64,000 nt of DNA from a virus, in IMG/VR virus record IMGVR_UViG_3300047476_000597, positions 1-64,000 of that record; one strand, given 5' to 3'. The translations under genes and the position numbers were made by a program. Numbering within the stretch: position 1 is the stretch's first letter; each line of letters begins with the position of its first letter. Of this stretch, positions 24,576 through 33,240 are shown piece by piece. The notes beneath the pieces are model-generated. The model was not told the origin of the DNA, ran no database searches, and saw only the letters and a list, made by a program, of their open reading frames with translations.

Positions 24576-25724
24576 TTAGTTTTTACTCATTTTATTTTCT
24601 TTATCGAATCCTTTTAGTTTAGGTAACAGCTCAAAAATACCTGCTTCTACAGTATACTGAAGGTCTGCTTGCATATTCTGTGCTTCTTTAGTTACAGCTT
24701 GCATCATACCAAAACTACTTTCATCTGAATCTCTATAAAAATGCTTGAGAATAGCTTGTTTATGGTTATCTGTTATCTGCAGCTCTTTTCCTATTGTCTC
24801 TATTATACTAGTAGGATGATTTAGTTTATCCTGAGTATACTTAGCTAGTTTGCTTACAAGATTTCCTAGATATTCTTTACTAAGATACACTTTTACAGCA
24901 TCTTGAATTTGACTAAGAACAAGCTCATAGTTTTTCTGTCGTGTGTTTTCTGACCAGTCCACAAAACCTTCGTTTATCATTGCTCCTATATGCGTTTTTC
25001 TTATTCTAGCATCTTTGTCAATAGCTCCGTTGTTACATATTTTAATCATTGCTCTTCCGGCTATTTCAAAAGCCCCAAGACCTAGTTCTGAGTTAGATAC
25101 TATAAAACCAGAAACAATACCTTCATTTAGTTTTGCTTTTTTGTCAACCATATAGTTTTGTAACAACTCCTCTGCTTTATGATGTATCTCAGGAGCTATA
25201 ACATGCAGATACATTCTACTGTCTGTTATCTCTGCTTTTACTATCTCTACATTGATACCTGTTTTCTGTATTGCCTCTAGAGCTGCTATCAGTACATCGT
25301 AGTTGTCTAGAATGTTATACCGGTTACTCAACATAGCCCTACACATATTCTGTACTCCTTCTTCTCCGTAGTTGAATGTACGTAGCAGATACTTCGTCTT
25401 TTCTTTCTTACCTAACCAGCCATTGATATTCTCACCTAGCAGCTGTGGGAACTCTGTCTTGAGTTTCTGATAATATGCACGAGGAATACCTAGTTTTTCA
25501 CTGATCTGGTCATGTGCTACATCTGTTAGGCTGTAACCTGTTTCTTCTATAGAAGAGGCTCCTACGAGCAGCAATCCACTACCTGGGTCATAACGTACAT
25601 GTCCTGTTGGTACTACCCTATCTTCTTTTATCTTATTCTGGTATTCTAGTTTCTGTACTATAGAGCCTAGTGGACTCATCATACTCATTATACTCTCTAC
25701 CTCTTGATCTATTGTTGCTGTCAT
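24576..25724 (-). CDS. DUF932 phage/plasmid-like protein, 382 aa
   Basis: Sequence style and length match the DUF932 (TIGR03299-like) family carried by phages and plasmids: an N-terminal region on target/substrate recognition (T-G-H-V-R-Y-D-P-G-S-G), R-A-M-L-S-N-R-Y-N-I-L-D-N-Y-D-V in the centre, and a helical C-terminus. The family is frequent near replication and recombination genes, but its activity is not known to me. Confidence 0.8.
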   Translation of the reverse strand: MTATIDQEVESIMSMMSPLGSIVQKLEYQNKIKEDRVVPTGHVRYDPGSGLLLVGASSIEETGYSLTDVAHDQISEKLGIPRAYYQKLKTEFPQLLGENINGWLGKKEKTKYLLRTFNYGEEGVQNMCRAMLSNRYNILDNYDVLIAALEAIQKTGINVEIVKAEITDSRMYLHVIAPEIHHKAEELLQNYMVDKKAKLNEGIVSGFIVSNSELGLGAFEIAGRAMIKICNNGAIDKDARIRKTHIGAMINEGFVDWSENTRQKNYELVLSQIQDAVKVYLSKEYLGNLVSKLAKYTQDKLNHPTSIIETIGKELQITDNHKQAILKHFYRDSDESSFGMMQAVTKEAQNMQADLQYTVEAGIFELLPKLKGFDKENKMSKN

Positions 25725-25736
25725 TTTGCTTCTGTT

Positions 25737-26375
25737 TTAGCTGTGAAGAAAACCCCAGAACCCTTTTTTGGTTTCTAGTTCTTGTATTCTTTGTTCTAGT
25801 TTGGCTATTATCTGATCTTTTGTATAGTCTACTGTCTCACCTTGTAGCTCTTTTATTATGTTAGACAGTTTTTCTATCTCTGTTCTGTTATCATCTTCTA
25901 GAGTTTTTATTTGTTTTTTGTGGTTTTCTTCTTTGGTATTTAAGATGTCTTCATAGTCTTTTCTGATATGACTTATATCTTTACTGTGTTTAGTAACAAG
26001 ATCTTCTTTTTCTCTCAGCAGATTATCACTTTTCCGTATAGCTGTACCTAGTTCCTCTTGTACTGTTTCTTTAGCTCTTTCGTAGAGTTTTCTTTCTATT
26101 TCTTCTAGCTTTATGTACTCTTCTTTCTGTTCTATTATTCTGTGTTTTTCATTTACCACAGTTTCTAGAAGACGCACACCACTATAACTGCTACGACCTC
26201 TTTCTACTACATCATAACTACCATATTTCTCAGTAACAGTTATACTAACCTTAACCTGTCCTTGTTTATCTAGTAGCTGGTTGTTTTGTGTTGTCAGAGT
26301 AGTTATCTGATTACGTAGATTATCTAACTCATTTATACTAAGCTGCACTGTCCCCTCTGTTCTTACTGTACTCAT
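25737..26375 (-). CDS. Coiled-coil protein, 212 aa
   Basis: From residue 75 to 205 nearly continuous K/E/L/I heptads predict a long coiled coil. A beta-like segment (V-K-V-S-I-T-V) precedes it, and the tail G-F-W-G-F-L is hydrophobic. It may be a scaffold or tether; no family assigned. Confidence 0.8.
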   Translation of the reverse strand: MSTVRTEGTVQLSINELDNLRNQITTLTTQNNQLLDKQGQVKVSITVTEKYGSYDVVERGRSSYSGVRLLETVVNEKHRIIEQKEEYIKLEEIERKLYERAKETVQEELGTAIRKSDNLLREKEDLVTKHSKDISHIRKDYEDILNTKEENHKKQIKTLEDDNRTEIEKLSNIIKELQGETVDYTKDQIIAKLEQRIQELETKKGFWGFLHS

Positions 26376-26385
26376 TGTTTCTGTT

Positions 26386-26637
26386 TTATACTTTATGTTC
26401 TGATATATCCTCTATCTCTGCTTCCCATTTGTAACAATCTTCTTCTCTTGTATTGTCTTGTAACCAGCTAAACAAACCATCTTTATCAAGCCCACCCATC
26501 TGTATAGTACCAGATTCTTCAGCTGTTTTTAACAGTGCTTTGTATATACTCTTAGGCATTTTTATATCTCCATACCCTATTGTATATGTTACCTTAACCT
26601 GCAGGTCTTTTACTACTATTGTCTTTTTCTTTGCCAT
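26386..26637 (-). CDS. Hypothetical protein, 83 aa
   Basis: Basic N-terminus (M-A-K-K-K) followed by a beta-rich half and an acidic tail. The ATG at 26637 has the AAAACAACAAC leader, so the longer GTG start at 26658 was rejected. Function unknown. Confidence 0.75.
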   Translation of the reverse strand: MAKKKTIVVKDLQVKVTYTIGYGDIKMPKSIYKALLKTAEESGTIQMGGLDKDGLFSWLQDNTREEDCYKWEAEIEDISEHKV

Positions 26638-26647
26638 GTTGTTGTTT

Positions 26648-26857
26648 TTAAAACTCACTAATCACACATATCATTCCACTTTCGTCAGCACCTAGATGCT
26701 TCTGTGCCCACTGTATTGCTTCTTCTTTTGTTTTAAACGTTGCTAGATTAGTCCACTCACCGGATTCTATTCTGTTTACATGTGGTATATCTACTGCAAA
26801 AGAGTCTTCATTGTTATCATCGTAGTCGTACTCTGTACTGTTTGTTATCTCACTCAT
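26648..26857 (-). CDS. Hypothetical acidic protein, 69 aa
   Basis: Very acidic N-terminus (D-Y-D-D-N-N-E-D), then F-K-T-K-E-E-A-I-Q-W-A-Q-K-H-L, a helix pattern shared by many small phage proteins. Function unknown; ATGA overlap with the downstream gene. Confidence 0.75.
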   Translation of the reverse strand: MSEITNSTEYDYDDNNEDSFAVDIPHVNRIESGEWTNLATFKTKEEAIQWAQKHLGADESGMICVISEF

Positions 26858-27144
26858 TGTTTTAGTTTTATTAGAGTACCATCATTCATTGCTTTTCTTA
26901 TCCAGCGCATATATGTTATAGCTTTATCTTCTGATAACAGGGTTGCATTACCTATATCTTCTACAGGTACTGGAAACTGGTATATGTCATATTCAGTATT
27001 CCATTCTTCTACTTCTTCTGAGCCTACAGATATTACTGGAACATCTCTTTCATTTGTCATTACATTGTAATAGAATATACCAGCTCTGTAGCTGTCGAAT
27101 ATTACTATGTTGTCTTTTACTAGTTCTTTTATTGTTGGTGCCAT
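26854..27144 (-). CDS. Hypothetical protein, 96 aa
   Basis: Soluble mixed alpha/beta protein of unknown family. The ATG at 27144 is preferred because AAAATAAAGACA precedes it and it clears the upstream stop; the alternative start lies 72 bases earlier. Confidence 0.75.
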   Translation of the reverse strand: MAPTIKELVKDNIVIFDSYRAGIFYYNVMTNERDVPVISVGSEEVEEWNTEYDIYQFPVPVEDIGNATLLSEDKAITYMRWIRKAMNDGTLIKLKQ

Positions 27145-27149
27145 TGTCT

Positions 27150-27410
27150 TTATTTTATACTGTTTATATAACCTTGTATTGCTTTCTCGTATATCATAGA
27201 CTGTATTCTGTTCCAATCTGCTTCTATCTCTGAGTTTTCTATATTTCCCTTGTAGTCTTCTACTAACAGCTGATAAGCACTGTCTCCTTCTTCATATTCT
27301 CCTGTCACTAGTTTGTACAGATCTTGCTCATTTGCTATCCAGCTACATGAGTAATAGTCAGGATAGTACTGTTCCACGAATGACCACACATCTTGTTTAT
27401 GTTCTAACAT
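27150..27410 (-). CDS. Hypothetical acidic protein, 86 aa
   Basis: Tyrosine- and acid-rich helical protein of unknown family; a seven-base overlap couples it to the upstream gene. Confidence 0.75.
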   Translation of the reverse strand: MLEHKQDVWSFVEQYYPDYYSCSWIANEQDLYKLVTGEYEEGDSAYQLLVEDYKGNIENSEIEADWNRIQSMIYEKAIQGYINSIK

Positions 27411-27886
27411 TGGTAGCTGTTTATTGCATTTATAATATCTGCTAGACTGATAGTTTCTGTAAAGAACTCCTCTCCAGTGTGCTTACCTAGTCCGGTCCAG
27501 TTTACATGATTCTCTCCATAGAACCTTATAGTATGTCCTTCTACTGTTTGTTCTGGTATATGAGTAAGATGTTCATCATTTTCCTCTATTTCTACGAATG
27601 CCCAACCTTGTTTTGGTAGCTGTTCTGCAATATTCATTTCTTGCCATTCTTCATCTACACCAGTTAGATCAAGAAACTCCACTTTATGAGTAAGAATCTC
27701 TATGGACAACATATTAGAATACTCATCTTTTAATAGATTAGCTTTTCTATTCAGGTTTCTCCACACATGATGATGTTCGTTTGCTATATTATCTATAGTT
27801 ACTAGAGCACAATCTGACGAATCCCACTCACTATTTGTATGAGCCCGTACTAGTATATACTCTGTTGGTTTTTGTGATATTCTCAT
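27404..27886 (-). CDS. Hypothetical protein, 160 aa
   Basis: Soluble, acidic, mixed alpha/beta protein with histidine-rich patches (N-E-H-H-H-V-W) that could bind metal. No family recognised. Coupled to neighbours by short overlaps. Confidence 0.8.
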   Translation of the reverse strand: MRISQKPTEYILVRAHTNSEWDSSDCALVTIDNIANEHHHVWRNLNRKANLLKDEYSNMLSIEILTHKVEFLDLTGVDEEWQEMNIAEQLPKQGWAFVEIEENDEHLTHIPEQTVEGHTIRFYGENHVNWTGLGKHTGEEFFTETISLADIINAINSYQC

Positions 27887-28113
27887 GAGTTTTTCTTTAT
27901 TAGTTCAACAACTTCTTCATCACTCATATTCCACTCATTTTCTGATAGATAGAAATAGACTAAACTATCTATATCTTCTGCTCTTTCATCTCCTTGTGCT
28001 AGACCTATTAGTATCTCATCTTCTAGGCCTTTTGTACTGACAAATACTCTAACATCATCTTGTATTTCTACCTGTTTATAAGGATACTTCTCTCCTTTAT
28101 ACGTTAGTTCCAT
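27883..28113 (-). CDS. Hypothetical acidic protein, 76 aa
   Basis: The N-terminal half looks like beta-strands, the C-terminal half like an acidic helix. Unknown. Overlaps the MKTI-family gene by 17 bases. Confidence 0.75.
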   Translation of the reverse strand: MELTYKGEKYPYKQVEIQDDVRVFVSTKGLEDEILIGLAQGDERAEDIDSLVYFYLSENEWNMSDEEVVELIKKNS

Positions 28114-28327
28114 CTATCTCTTTTACTATTCGGTGAATAAAAATACCACTATCGGATAACCAACCAAATTCTGTTGTTATAGCTTCTTCTATGGTAGCTG
28201 GTGCTGGTTCTTCTATATCAGCATTATTAGCTGCACATATCTGCATTATCTCTTCAGCTACTACTATCTCTACTAAGAACTTCCTTGTTTTGTGCGCTTT
28301 TTCTACAATGCTTTTTATTGTTTTCAT
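28097..28327 (-). CDS. MKTI-family small protein, 76 aa
   Basis: First of four adjacent genes whose products start M-K-T-[IA] followed by an amphipathic helix of E, I and V residues. It is acidic with a central P-A-P-A-T turn. Function unknown. Confidence 0.75.
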   Translation of the reverse strand: MKTIKSIVEKAHKTRKFLVEIVVAEEIMQICAANNADIEEPAPATIEEAITTEFGWLSDSGIFIHRIVKEIDGTNV

Positions 28328-28506
28328 AGTTCTCTTTTTACGTCATCTACTCTTTGTTCTAGATTACATGCCACATCTCTATATCTTTCTGCATTATATT
28401 TACAGCTGTCAACAATAGAATGAGCCCACTCTTTTAATATATCGTGCTTACGATGCCATTTATTAATAGCATGTATTTCATCTGTTATTTGTTCTATTGT
28501 CTTCAT
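28324..28506 (-). CDS. MKTI-family small protein, 60 aa
   Basis: Starts M-K-T-I-E-Q-I-T-D-E-I and carries W-A-H-S-I-V-D-S-C, which resembles W-S-H-S-I-I-D-Q-C in the 95-aa neighbour at 28694. The two are therefore probable tandem duplicates. ATGA couplings. Confidence 0.7.
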   Translation of the reverse strand: MKTIEQITDEIHAINKWHRKHDILKEWAHSIVDSCKYNAERYRDVACNLEQRVDDVKREL

Positions 28507-28694
28507 AGATTATCTATTAGATTGAGTATTCTACGTTCTGTAGCATTATCTACTGCTTGGTCAGCACATTCACTGATTAGTTCATTGCTGAATGTTTTTA
28601 TTCTTTCTTGTATTAGGCTATATAGATCATAGCCTATATGATAGCTCTCTAGTATATCTAGTATCTCTTCTGTTAGCTGTTCTGCTGTTTTCAT
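28503..28694 (-). CDS. MKTI-family small protein, 63 aa
   Basis: Starts M-K-T-A-E-Q-L-T-E-E-I and ends with an R-R-I-L-N-L-I-D-N-L helix. It contains F-S-N-E-L-I-S-E-C at the position of the shared H-S-I-x-D-x-C segment. Helical, acidic, unknown function. Confidence 0.7.
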   Translation of the reverse strand: MKTAEQLTEEILDILESYHIGYDLYSLIQERIKTFSNELISECADQAVDNATERRILNLIDNL

Positions 28695-28981
28695 TAGAGT
28701 TTGTTTTTTACATCAAGAATAGACTGTCTGTTTAGTACTGGATGTACAGGATCTCCATCTTTGTCATCATACATTTCATCGTACCAGCTACCCATCTCGC
28801 ATTTTTCCATCTCACACTCAAAAGAACCAGCGCATTGATCTATTATACTGTGACTCCATTCTTCCAGCAGTTTTTCTATTTTACCCAGACCTTGTACACT
28901 GATACTTGTTTTTTCTACATTATCACATTCTTCGTAACCTATCTGGTTTATTTCTTCTACAATATCCATTATTGTTTTCAT
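28694..28981 (-). CDS. MKTI-family small protein, 95 aa
   Basis: Starts M-K-T-I-M-D-I-V-E-E-I, shares W-S-H-S-I-I-D-Q-C with the 60-aa member, and has an inserted cysteine/acid segment (F-E-C-E-M-E-K-C-E-M) before an N-R-Q-S-I-L-D-V helix. Probably a longer duplicate. Confidence 0.75.
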   Translation of the reverse strand: MKTIMDIVEEINQIGYEECDNVEKTSISVQGLGKIEKLLEEWSHSIIDQCAGSFECEMEKCEMGSWYDEMYDDKDGDPVHPVLNRQSILDVKNKL

Positions 28982-29208
28982 AGTTTGTTTTTTACATTGT
29001 TACTGAGATACACATATATATCTTCTATTTTCTCAAACACCTCTTCTTCTTTTCTTTCTTGCTGATAGTCAAAATAGTACTTTACATAGTAACCAGATGA
29101 CATAGTATTTGGTCTTGCTTCCCAGTTTTTTATTTGTGTTTGTATTACATGATTATTGCATAATATAAACACATTTTGGTTTACTGCATATTTTATTTCT
29201 ATTTTCAT
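28978..29208 (-). CDS. Hypothetical protein, 76 aa
   Basis: Beta-like N-terminus, then a tyrosine-rich, charged middle and a terminal N-N-V-K-N-K-L similar to the end of the previous protein. ATGA overlap links it to the primase gene. Unknown function. Confidence 0.75.
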   Translation of the reverse strand: MKIEIKYAVNQNVFILCNNHVIQTQIKNWEARPNTMSSGYYVKYYFDYQQERKEEEVFEKIEDIYVYLSNNVKNKL

Positions 29209-30197
29209 ACTATTTGTTTTTGTTTAAACTGCTCTATTATTACTTCGCTACCATACTCAGCATATATATCGGCCCAGTCTTTTAAGAATCTTTCTTCCCA
29301 GAACCATCTAGGAACATTCACGTAATGCATCCACGGATATTTTTTTTGCATATCCAGACTAGCTTTGACTCCTGCTGGATCTGAATCAAAACTGATATAT
29401 ACTATCTTGTTTTTTAGTTTTTCTATAACATCTTCTGTATAAGAAGCAGCCGATTCATTTTGTAGAGATATAATACCCAGCTGTGGGAATATGTTTGAGA
29501 GTGTCATACGATCTTTTCTACTCTTACTGATTACTATTTTATCACACGTATCTATGACCTTTGTATTCTCTACTATCTTACCGATATTAGTTATCCATTT
29601 CCACTTTCCGTCTCTATGAGGATAGTATATCTTGAACCCATTAGGAAACCAGTATGCAAAACACAGCTCACCTTTATCTATTTTTTGTGGCCTACGATTA
29701 ATACACCAGCTCTTAACATTGTATATTCTCTCTCTGTGTAGTTGGTCTTTAGAGATTCCATACTGTGCCCAGTACTGTAGTGCAGCTGTATCCCAATCTT
29801 TACTATCAACCTGTATGAGCTTATATCTCTTTTCTTCTAGTACTGGTGCTACATACTGCTGCTTTATACTCTCATACCGGTTACTACCGTCTAGGAGGCC
29901 AAAATCCTGTGCTATTTTCTCTACAGCTGCTTCTGTACTGAGACTGTACAGCTGTCTGACAAACGCTATACAATCACCATGATATTCATCTTGTTCTGGA
30001 TCAAAATCTCTATGGTATATTCTATTATCTTTCTGATATATACCGAATGAAGGAGAACGTTGTTTGATGAATGGAGACTCTATCATTTCACCTAGAGAGA
30101 AACTACGAGGCATGTAGTATCGGTAGACATCATACTCAGATATTTTCTTGAACATATCTGGTATCTTAATCATGTCCTTCTTCTTGATTAGTATCAT
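29205..30197 (-). CDS. DnaG-type TOPRIM primase without zinc-finger cysteines
   Basis: 330 aa. The N-terminal region (S-P-F-I-K-Q-R-S-P-S-F-G-I-Y, then D-C-I-A-F-V-R-Q-L-Y) aligns by pattern with the CHC2 zinc domain of DnaG, but the zinc-binding Cys/His set is absent. The TOPRIM part shows I-S-K-S-R-K-D (about 225), S-L-Q-N-E-S-A-A, the metal-binding I-S-F-D-S-D-P-A-G (about 272-280) and K-D-W-A-D-I (about 310). It would make RNA primers for the PolA replisome. Confidence 0.85.
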   Translation of the reverse strand: MILIKKKDMIKIPDMFKKISEYDVYRYYMPRSFSLGEMIESPFIKQRSPSFGIYQKDNRIYHRDFDPEQDEYHGDCIAFVRQLYSLSTEAAVEKIAQDFGLLDGSNRYESIKQQYVAPVLEEKRYKLIQVDSKDWDTAALQYWAQYGISKDQLHRERIYNVKSWCINRRPQKIDKGELCFAYWFPNGFKIYYPHRDGKWKWITNIGKIVENTKVIDTCDKIVISKSRKDRMTLSNIFPQLGIISLQNESAASYTEDVIEKLKNKIVYISFDSDPAGVKASLDMQKKYPWMHYVNVPRWFWEERFLKDWADIYAEYGSEVIIEQFKQKQIV

Positions 30198-30200
30198 ATA

Positions 30201-30449
30201 CTACTCCTCTTTTTGGAACTGCTCTATAACCTTTTTGTATTTTTCTCTTATACTGAAAAAGATATTAGCGTAATAGGGTCTAACTTCTTTTTTCATTCCT
30301 GTATCTTTTTCTACTATTATATGATAGAGTTTTTCTGTACTCACTTCTTTTGTTTCATTCTCCCATGCCTCTTCTGCAAGAGCTGTTGCTAATCCTTCTA
30401 TGTCTACCTGACTGTATATTACATCTTCTTTCTCGGCCATTATCACCAT
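30201..30449 (-). CDS. Hypothetical protein, 82 aa
   Basis: Acidic, helical protein with two tandem Y-Y/F-F segments, unknown family. The in-frame ATG at 30440 is an equally good start. It lies right after the terminator that ends the upstream unit. Confidence 0.75.
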   Translation of the reverse strand: MVIMAEKEDVIYSQVDIEGLATALAEEAWENETKEVSTEKLYHIIVEKDTGMKKEVRPYYANIFFSIREKYKKVIEQFQKEE

Positions 30450-30473
30450 TCTATTCTGTCTTTATATTATTAG

Positions 30474-30500
30474 AAAAGGGTACGGCATTACACCGTACCC
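30474..30500 (-). terminator. Intrinsic terminator
   Basis: GGGTACGG/CCGTACCC, an 8-bp perfect stem with a 7-base loop, followed on the minus strand by TTTTCT. It lies 11 bases after the stop of the gene at 30511 and ends the SSB-like/Sak4 unit. Confidence 0.8.
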
Positions 30501-30510
30501 CTCATTATTT

Positions 30511-31161
30511 CTACAGCTCCTGTGTCATTATCACATATTTCTCAATAAGAGCGTTATACTCTTTGTGGAACCCTAGCAACAGTTTTTTACTGTCATTGCT
30601 CAGATCCTGTGGAAACTCTGGTAGCTTAACAGCATCTAGTGTTTCTATGATGAGTATCTTTTCTTGCATTTGCTGCTTGAACTCACTGATACTCATGGCC
30701 TTTTTCTTACTAGCTGTAGTGGCTACATTAGGACCTCTCTTTCTTACTGTTGTACCAGCTGCTGGTGTTTCTGGTTTCTGTTCTACTGTTGATTCCATTA
30801 TTGGTTGTTTTGGTTGTTCTATTACTGTTTCTTTCTTTTCTTCTACTGTATCTTGCTTGAATGGAAGATCATCATCCTCATCTGTAACAACAGGTGCAGC
30901 CGATTGTTCATTCTCAGCTACTATGAACATAGCAGTGATCTCTTCTTTTAAGAACTCAGCCTCATCAGGAGTCAACCTATTGTCATCTACCTGAGAGTCT
31001 ATATACGACTCTATCTTTTTCTGTGAGTATTCCTCGTTCCACATCTCTACTACTCTACTAATCACTATAGGATTAATATCATCTGTATTCATTATTACTA
31101 GCCCATCTGTTGCATCTAATATGCAGTTATCAGTTTTTGCATTATATATCCACTTCTTCAT
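30511..31161 (-). CDS. Low-complexity protein with internal DDDLPF, 216 aa
   Basis: A globular acidic N-terminus is followed by a disordered middle (about 95-150, rich in E, P, Q, T and V) and a helical C-terminus. At about residue 97 the string E-D-D-D-L-P-F matches the SSB C-terminal peptide that recruits repair proteins, but here it is internal. Next to the SSB-like gene and before a terminator, a replication-accessory role is inferred. Confidence 0.8.
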   Translation of the reverse strand: MKKWIYNAKTDNCILDATDGLVIMNTDDINPIVISRVVEMWNEEYSQKKIESYIDSQVDDNRLTPDEAEFLKEEITAMFIVAENEQSAAPVVTDEDDDLPFKQDTVEEKKETVIEQPKQPIMESTVEQKPETPAAGTTVRKRGPNVATTASKKKAMSISEFKQQMQEKILIIETLDAVKLPEFPQDLSNDSKKLLLGFHKEYNALIEKYVIMTQEL

Positions 31162-31186
31162 TGTTGTTATATTGTTTTAGTTACGA

Positions 31187-32164
31187 TTAATAGTCAAAAG
31201 ATACTGGTGCATTACTAGTTGTTGCAGCTGGTGTACTACTGCTCTCATGCCTAAGAGTCTCATTAGTAGTCTGTATAGGAGCAGCACTACCTGCTTCATT
31301 AGGGTTGTACACCTTTAATAGTCCTAGGTGATATATATGCTTAGTAGGATAAGCACCTTCTAGTTTCTCATTAATATACTTTTTAAGAGTAGGATTATTA
31401 TTCCAGCTATTAGAAGCCTCACACACTTTAATAACATCCAATGTTGGCAACCAGCGATTACCATCTTTTATTGTCATAGGGAATACTCCAAGAATATTCT
31501 GATAGTACTTCACATTGTTATCTTTATCAGTACCAGTAGTTACTGTAGCGTGGGCTATTACATTAGTAACATAATCACTACCAATAAGATGTTTTAGTTC
31601 TTCTCTAACAAACTTATCGATATTTTTAAACAACGCTTTCTTGTTTATGCGAATATCAGCACAAACACCGTCTTCATCTGGTTTAGACAAACCTACACGA
31701 CCCAGCCATTTACTAGTAAACTCATATAGTCTAGCCTCACCTTCTATAGCCTCTCTAATATCTCTTTCAGCTATTACATTATCTTCTTTATCAGTAAAAG
31801 CAGTAAAGAACAATGGAAACCCTTTTTCTGTTTTATAAGAGCTCATACCAGACTGATTAACATACTGTGTGTTACCTTTCTCGGATACACAAGGTTTATC
31901 TATCAACATAAACTCTTTCTTCATTGGTGGTAGCTCTTCATTTTTTGGTTGTAACCAAAACACCAGTTTTACGTAGTCTTCTTTTTTCTCTTTTGTGGTA
32001 CCTTCATATACCAGTTCCTTAGCATCTTCTTTTGGTGTATATCCCTGCAGTTCTGCTAGTTCTGTTAGTGTTGGGTTGATTGCTACTACTGTACCTTCAA
32101 AGAACCCGGTATAGACATCTCTACTACCATAATCTACTACCTGTTTTGCTTTTCCTAGTTTCAT
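31187..32164 (-). CDS. Putative single-stranded DNA-binding protein, 325 aa
   Basis: Resembles in layout the SSB-like proteins of large phages: V-K-L-V-F-W-L-Q (about 68), Y-V-N-Q-S-G, the long W-L-G-R-V-G segment, and a serine/alanine-rich disordered C-terminus (E-S-S-S-T-P-A-A-T-T-S) ending F-D-Y, not the D-D-x-P-F tip. The tip appears instead in the UDG-like protein and, internally, in the neighbour at 30511. The assignment rests on pattern and context with Sak4 and RecA. Confidence 0.6.
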   Translation of the reverse strand: MKLGKAKQVVDYGSRDVYTGFFEGTVVAINPTLTELAELQGYTPKEDAKELVYEGTTKEKKEDYVKLVFWLQPKNEELPPMKKEFMLIDKPCVSEKGNTQYVNQSGMSSYKTEKGFPLFFTAFTDKEDNVIAERDIREAIEGEARLYEFTSKWLGRVGLSKPDEDGVCADIRINKKALFKNIDKFVREELKHLIGSDYVTNVIAHATVTTGTDKDNNVKYYQNILGVFPMTIKDGNRWLPTLDVIKVCEASNSWNNNPTLKKYINEKLEGAYPTKHIYHLGLLKVYNPNEAGSAAPIQTTNETLRHESSSTPAATTSNAPVSFDY

Positions 32165-32197
32165 TTTTTGTTTGTTTTTAGTTGTTTGTTTAATTTA

Positions 32198-32923
32198 TTA
32201 TATTGTATAGTATTTCTCAATAGAGTTGAATATAAACATAGCATCGTTTGGTATTTCTAGAGGGGTTTCTCCATAACCATCTTTAGAGAACATACCTTCT
32301 GGTACTTTTGTAGAAGTATCTTCTTCAAACGTCCTAAGAAAATACTGAGGCTTATTGTCTTTTATTCTTGTATCTGTATACAGTATTACAGAGTAGTGTT
32401 GCTCTATCTTGCCTTCAAACTCCTTACCATGAGTAGACATTCTTCTTACCTTGTCTCCTTCGTTGAGTTTTATTAGTTCATCGTGAGATATTACTATGAT
32501 GTCTTTCTGTATATTTTTTATCAGTTCAAGATACTCATATACTTGTCTGTTGTAGTTTTTATATACATCAAAACCAGTAAAAGAGGTTCCCATTTCTCTT
32601 ATCAACACATTAAACGCCATAGTTTGACTATCTATGATAATAGTTTTTACAGCTGGATTGTTACCGTAATCTTCTAGATTCTTCTTAAACCCTATCCATG
32701 TTTTGGGCTGTCCTATGAATGTGAATGGAGTTTCTTGTCTGTATGGAAGGGGTTTTCTTTCCATATTGATGTAACCAGTAGTAAGATGGTCAGCTGTCTT
32801 AGATAGATAGCTCTTACCAGTACCAGATTGACCAACAATAGCTACTTTACAATAAAAGTTTCTTGTTGTCTCTTTTTGTTTTTCTTGTGGCAGTATTACA
32901 CTGTCTGTTTTTTGTTCTGACAT
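32198..32923 (-). CDS. Sak4-like RecA-fold ATPase, 241 aa
   Basis: Walker A G-Q-S-G-T-G-K-S (about residue 31) and Walker B T-I-I-I-D-S-Q-T (about 97) are followed by I-V-I-S-H-D-E-L (sensor-like) and a basic T-H-G-K-E-F. This matches the small P-loop Sak4 type of phage single-strand annealing/recombination ATPase, usually next to an SSB gene, as here. DNA repair or recombination-driven replication is the expected role. Confidence 0.8.
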   Translation of the reverse strand: MSEQKTDSVILPQEKQKETTRNFYCKVAIVGQSGTGKSYLSKTADHLTTGYINMERKPLPYRQETPFTFIGQPKTWIGFKKNLEDYGNNPAVKTIIIDSQTMAFNVLIREMGTSFTGFDVYKNYNRQVYEYLELIKNIQKDIIVISHDELIKLNEGDKVRRMSTHGKEFEGKIEQHYSVILYTDTRIKDNKPQYFLRTFEEDTSTKVPEGMFSKDGYGETPLEIPNDAMFIFNSIEKYYTI

Positions 32924-32948
32924 ATTGTTTATTTTTTGTTTTTAGTTT

Positions 32949-33230
32949 TTATACAAAACAAGCTAGATAAGAAGCATCTTCTATCATCCAGTTTAGTTTT
33001 CTTAGTTTTATTACATCTTCTTCTGTTATACCAGCTGCTATCAGATCGTCTATATCTGGGCCATATATTATATCATGACCAGCTGCTTGTAGTATCTCGT
33101 TTTCTGTAGGATCAATGTATTTAGCTATTATCTACATACCTTGAAAGGCGTTATCACCACTCCATTCTGCTTTATATAGCTCTTCATCATCGTGTAGTAT
33201 CTCTATTACTCTTTCTTCTGTTAGTTGCAT
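32949..33230 (-). pseudogene. Small gene with one in-frame amber codon
   Basis: A good start at 33230 reads 32 codons, then meets TAG (33132-33134), and the same frame continues open for another 60 codons to TAA. Both parts are acidic and helical and have normal codon use. Replacing TAG with TGG or CAG restores a 93-codon protein. It may be a recent mutation, a sequencing error or readthrough. No family recognised. Confidence 0.6.
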
Positions 33231-33240
33231 ATTGTTTGTT

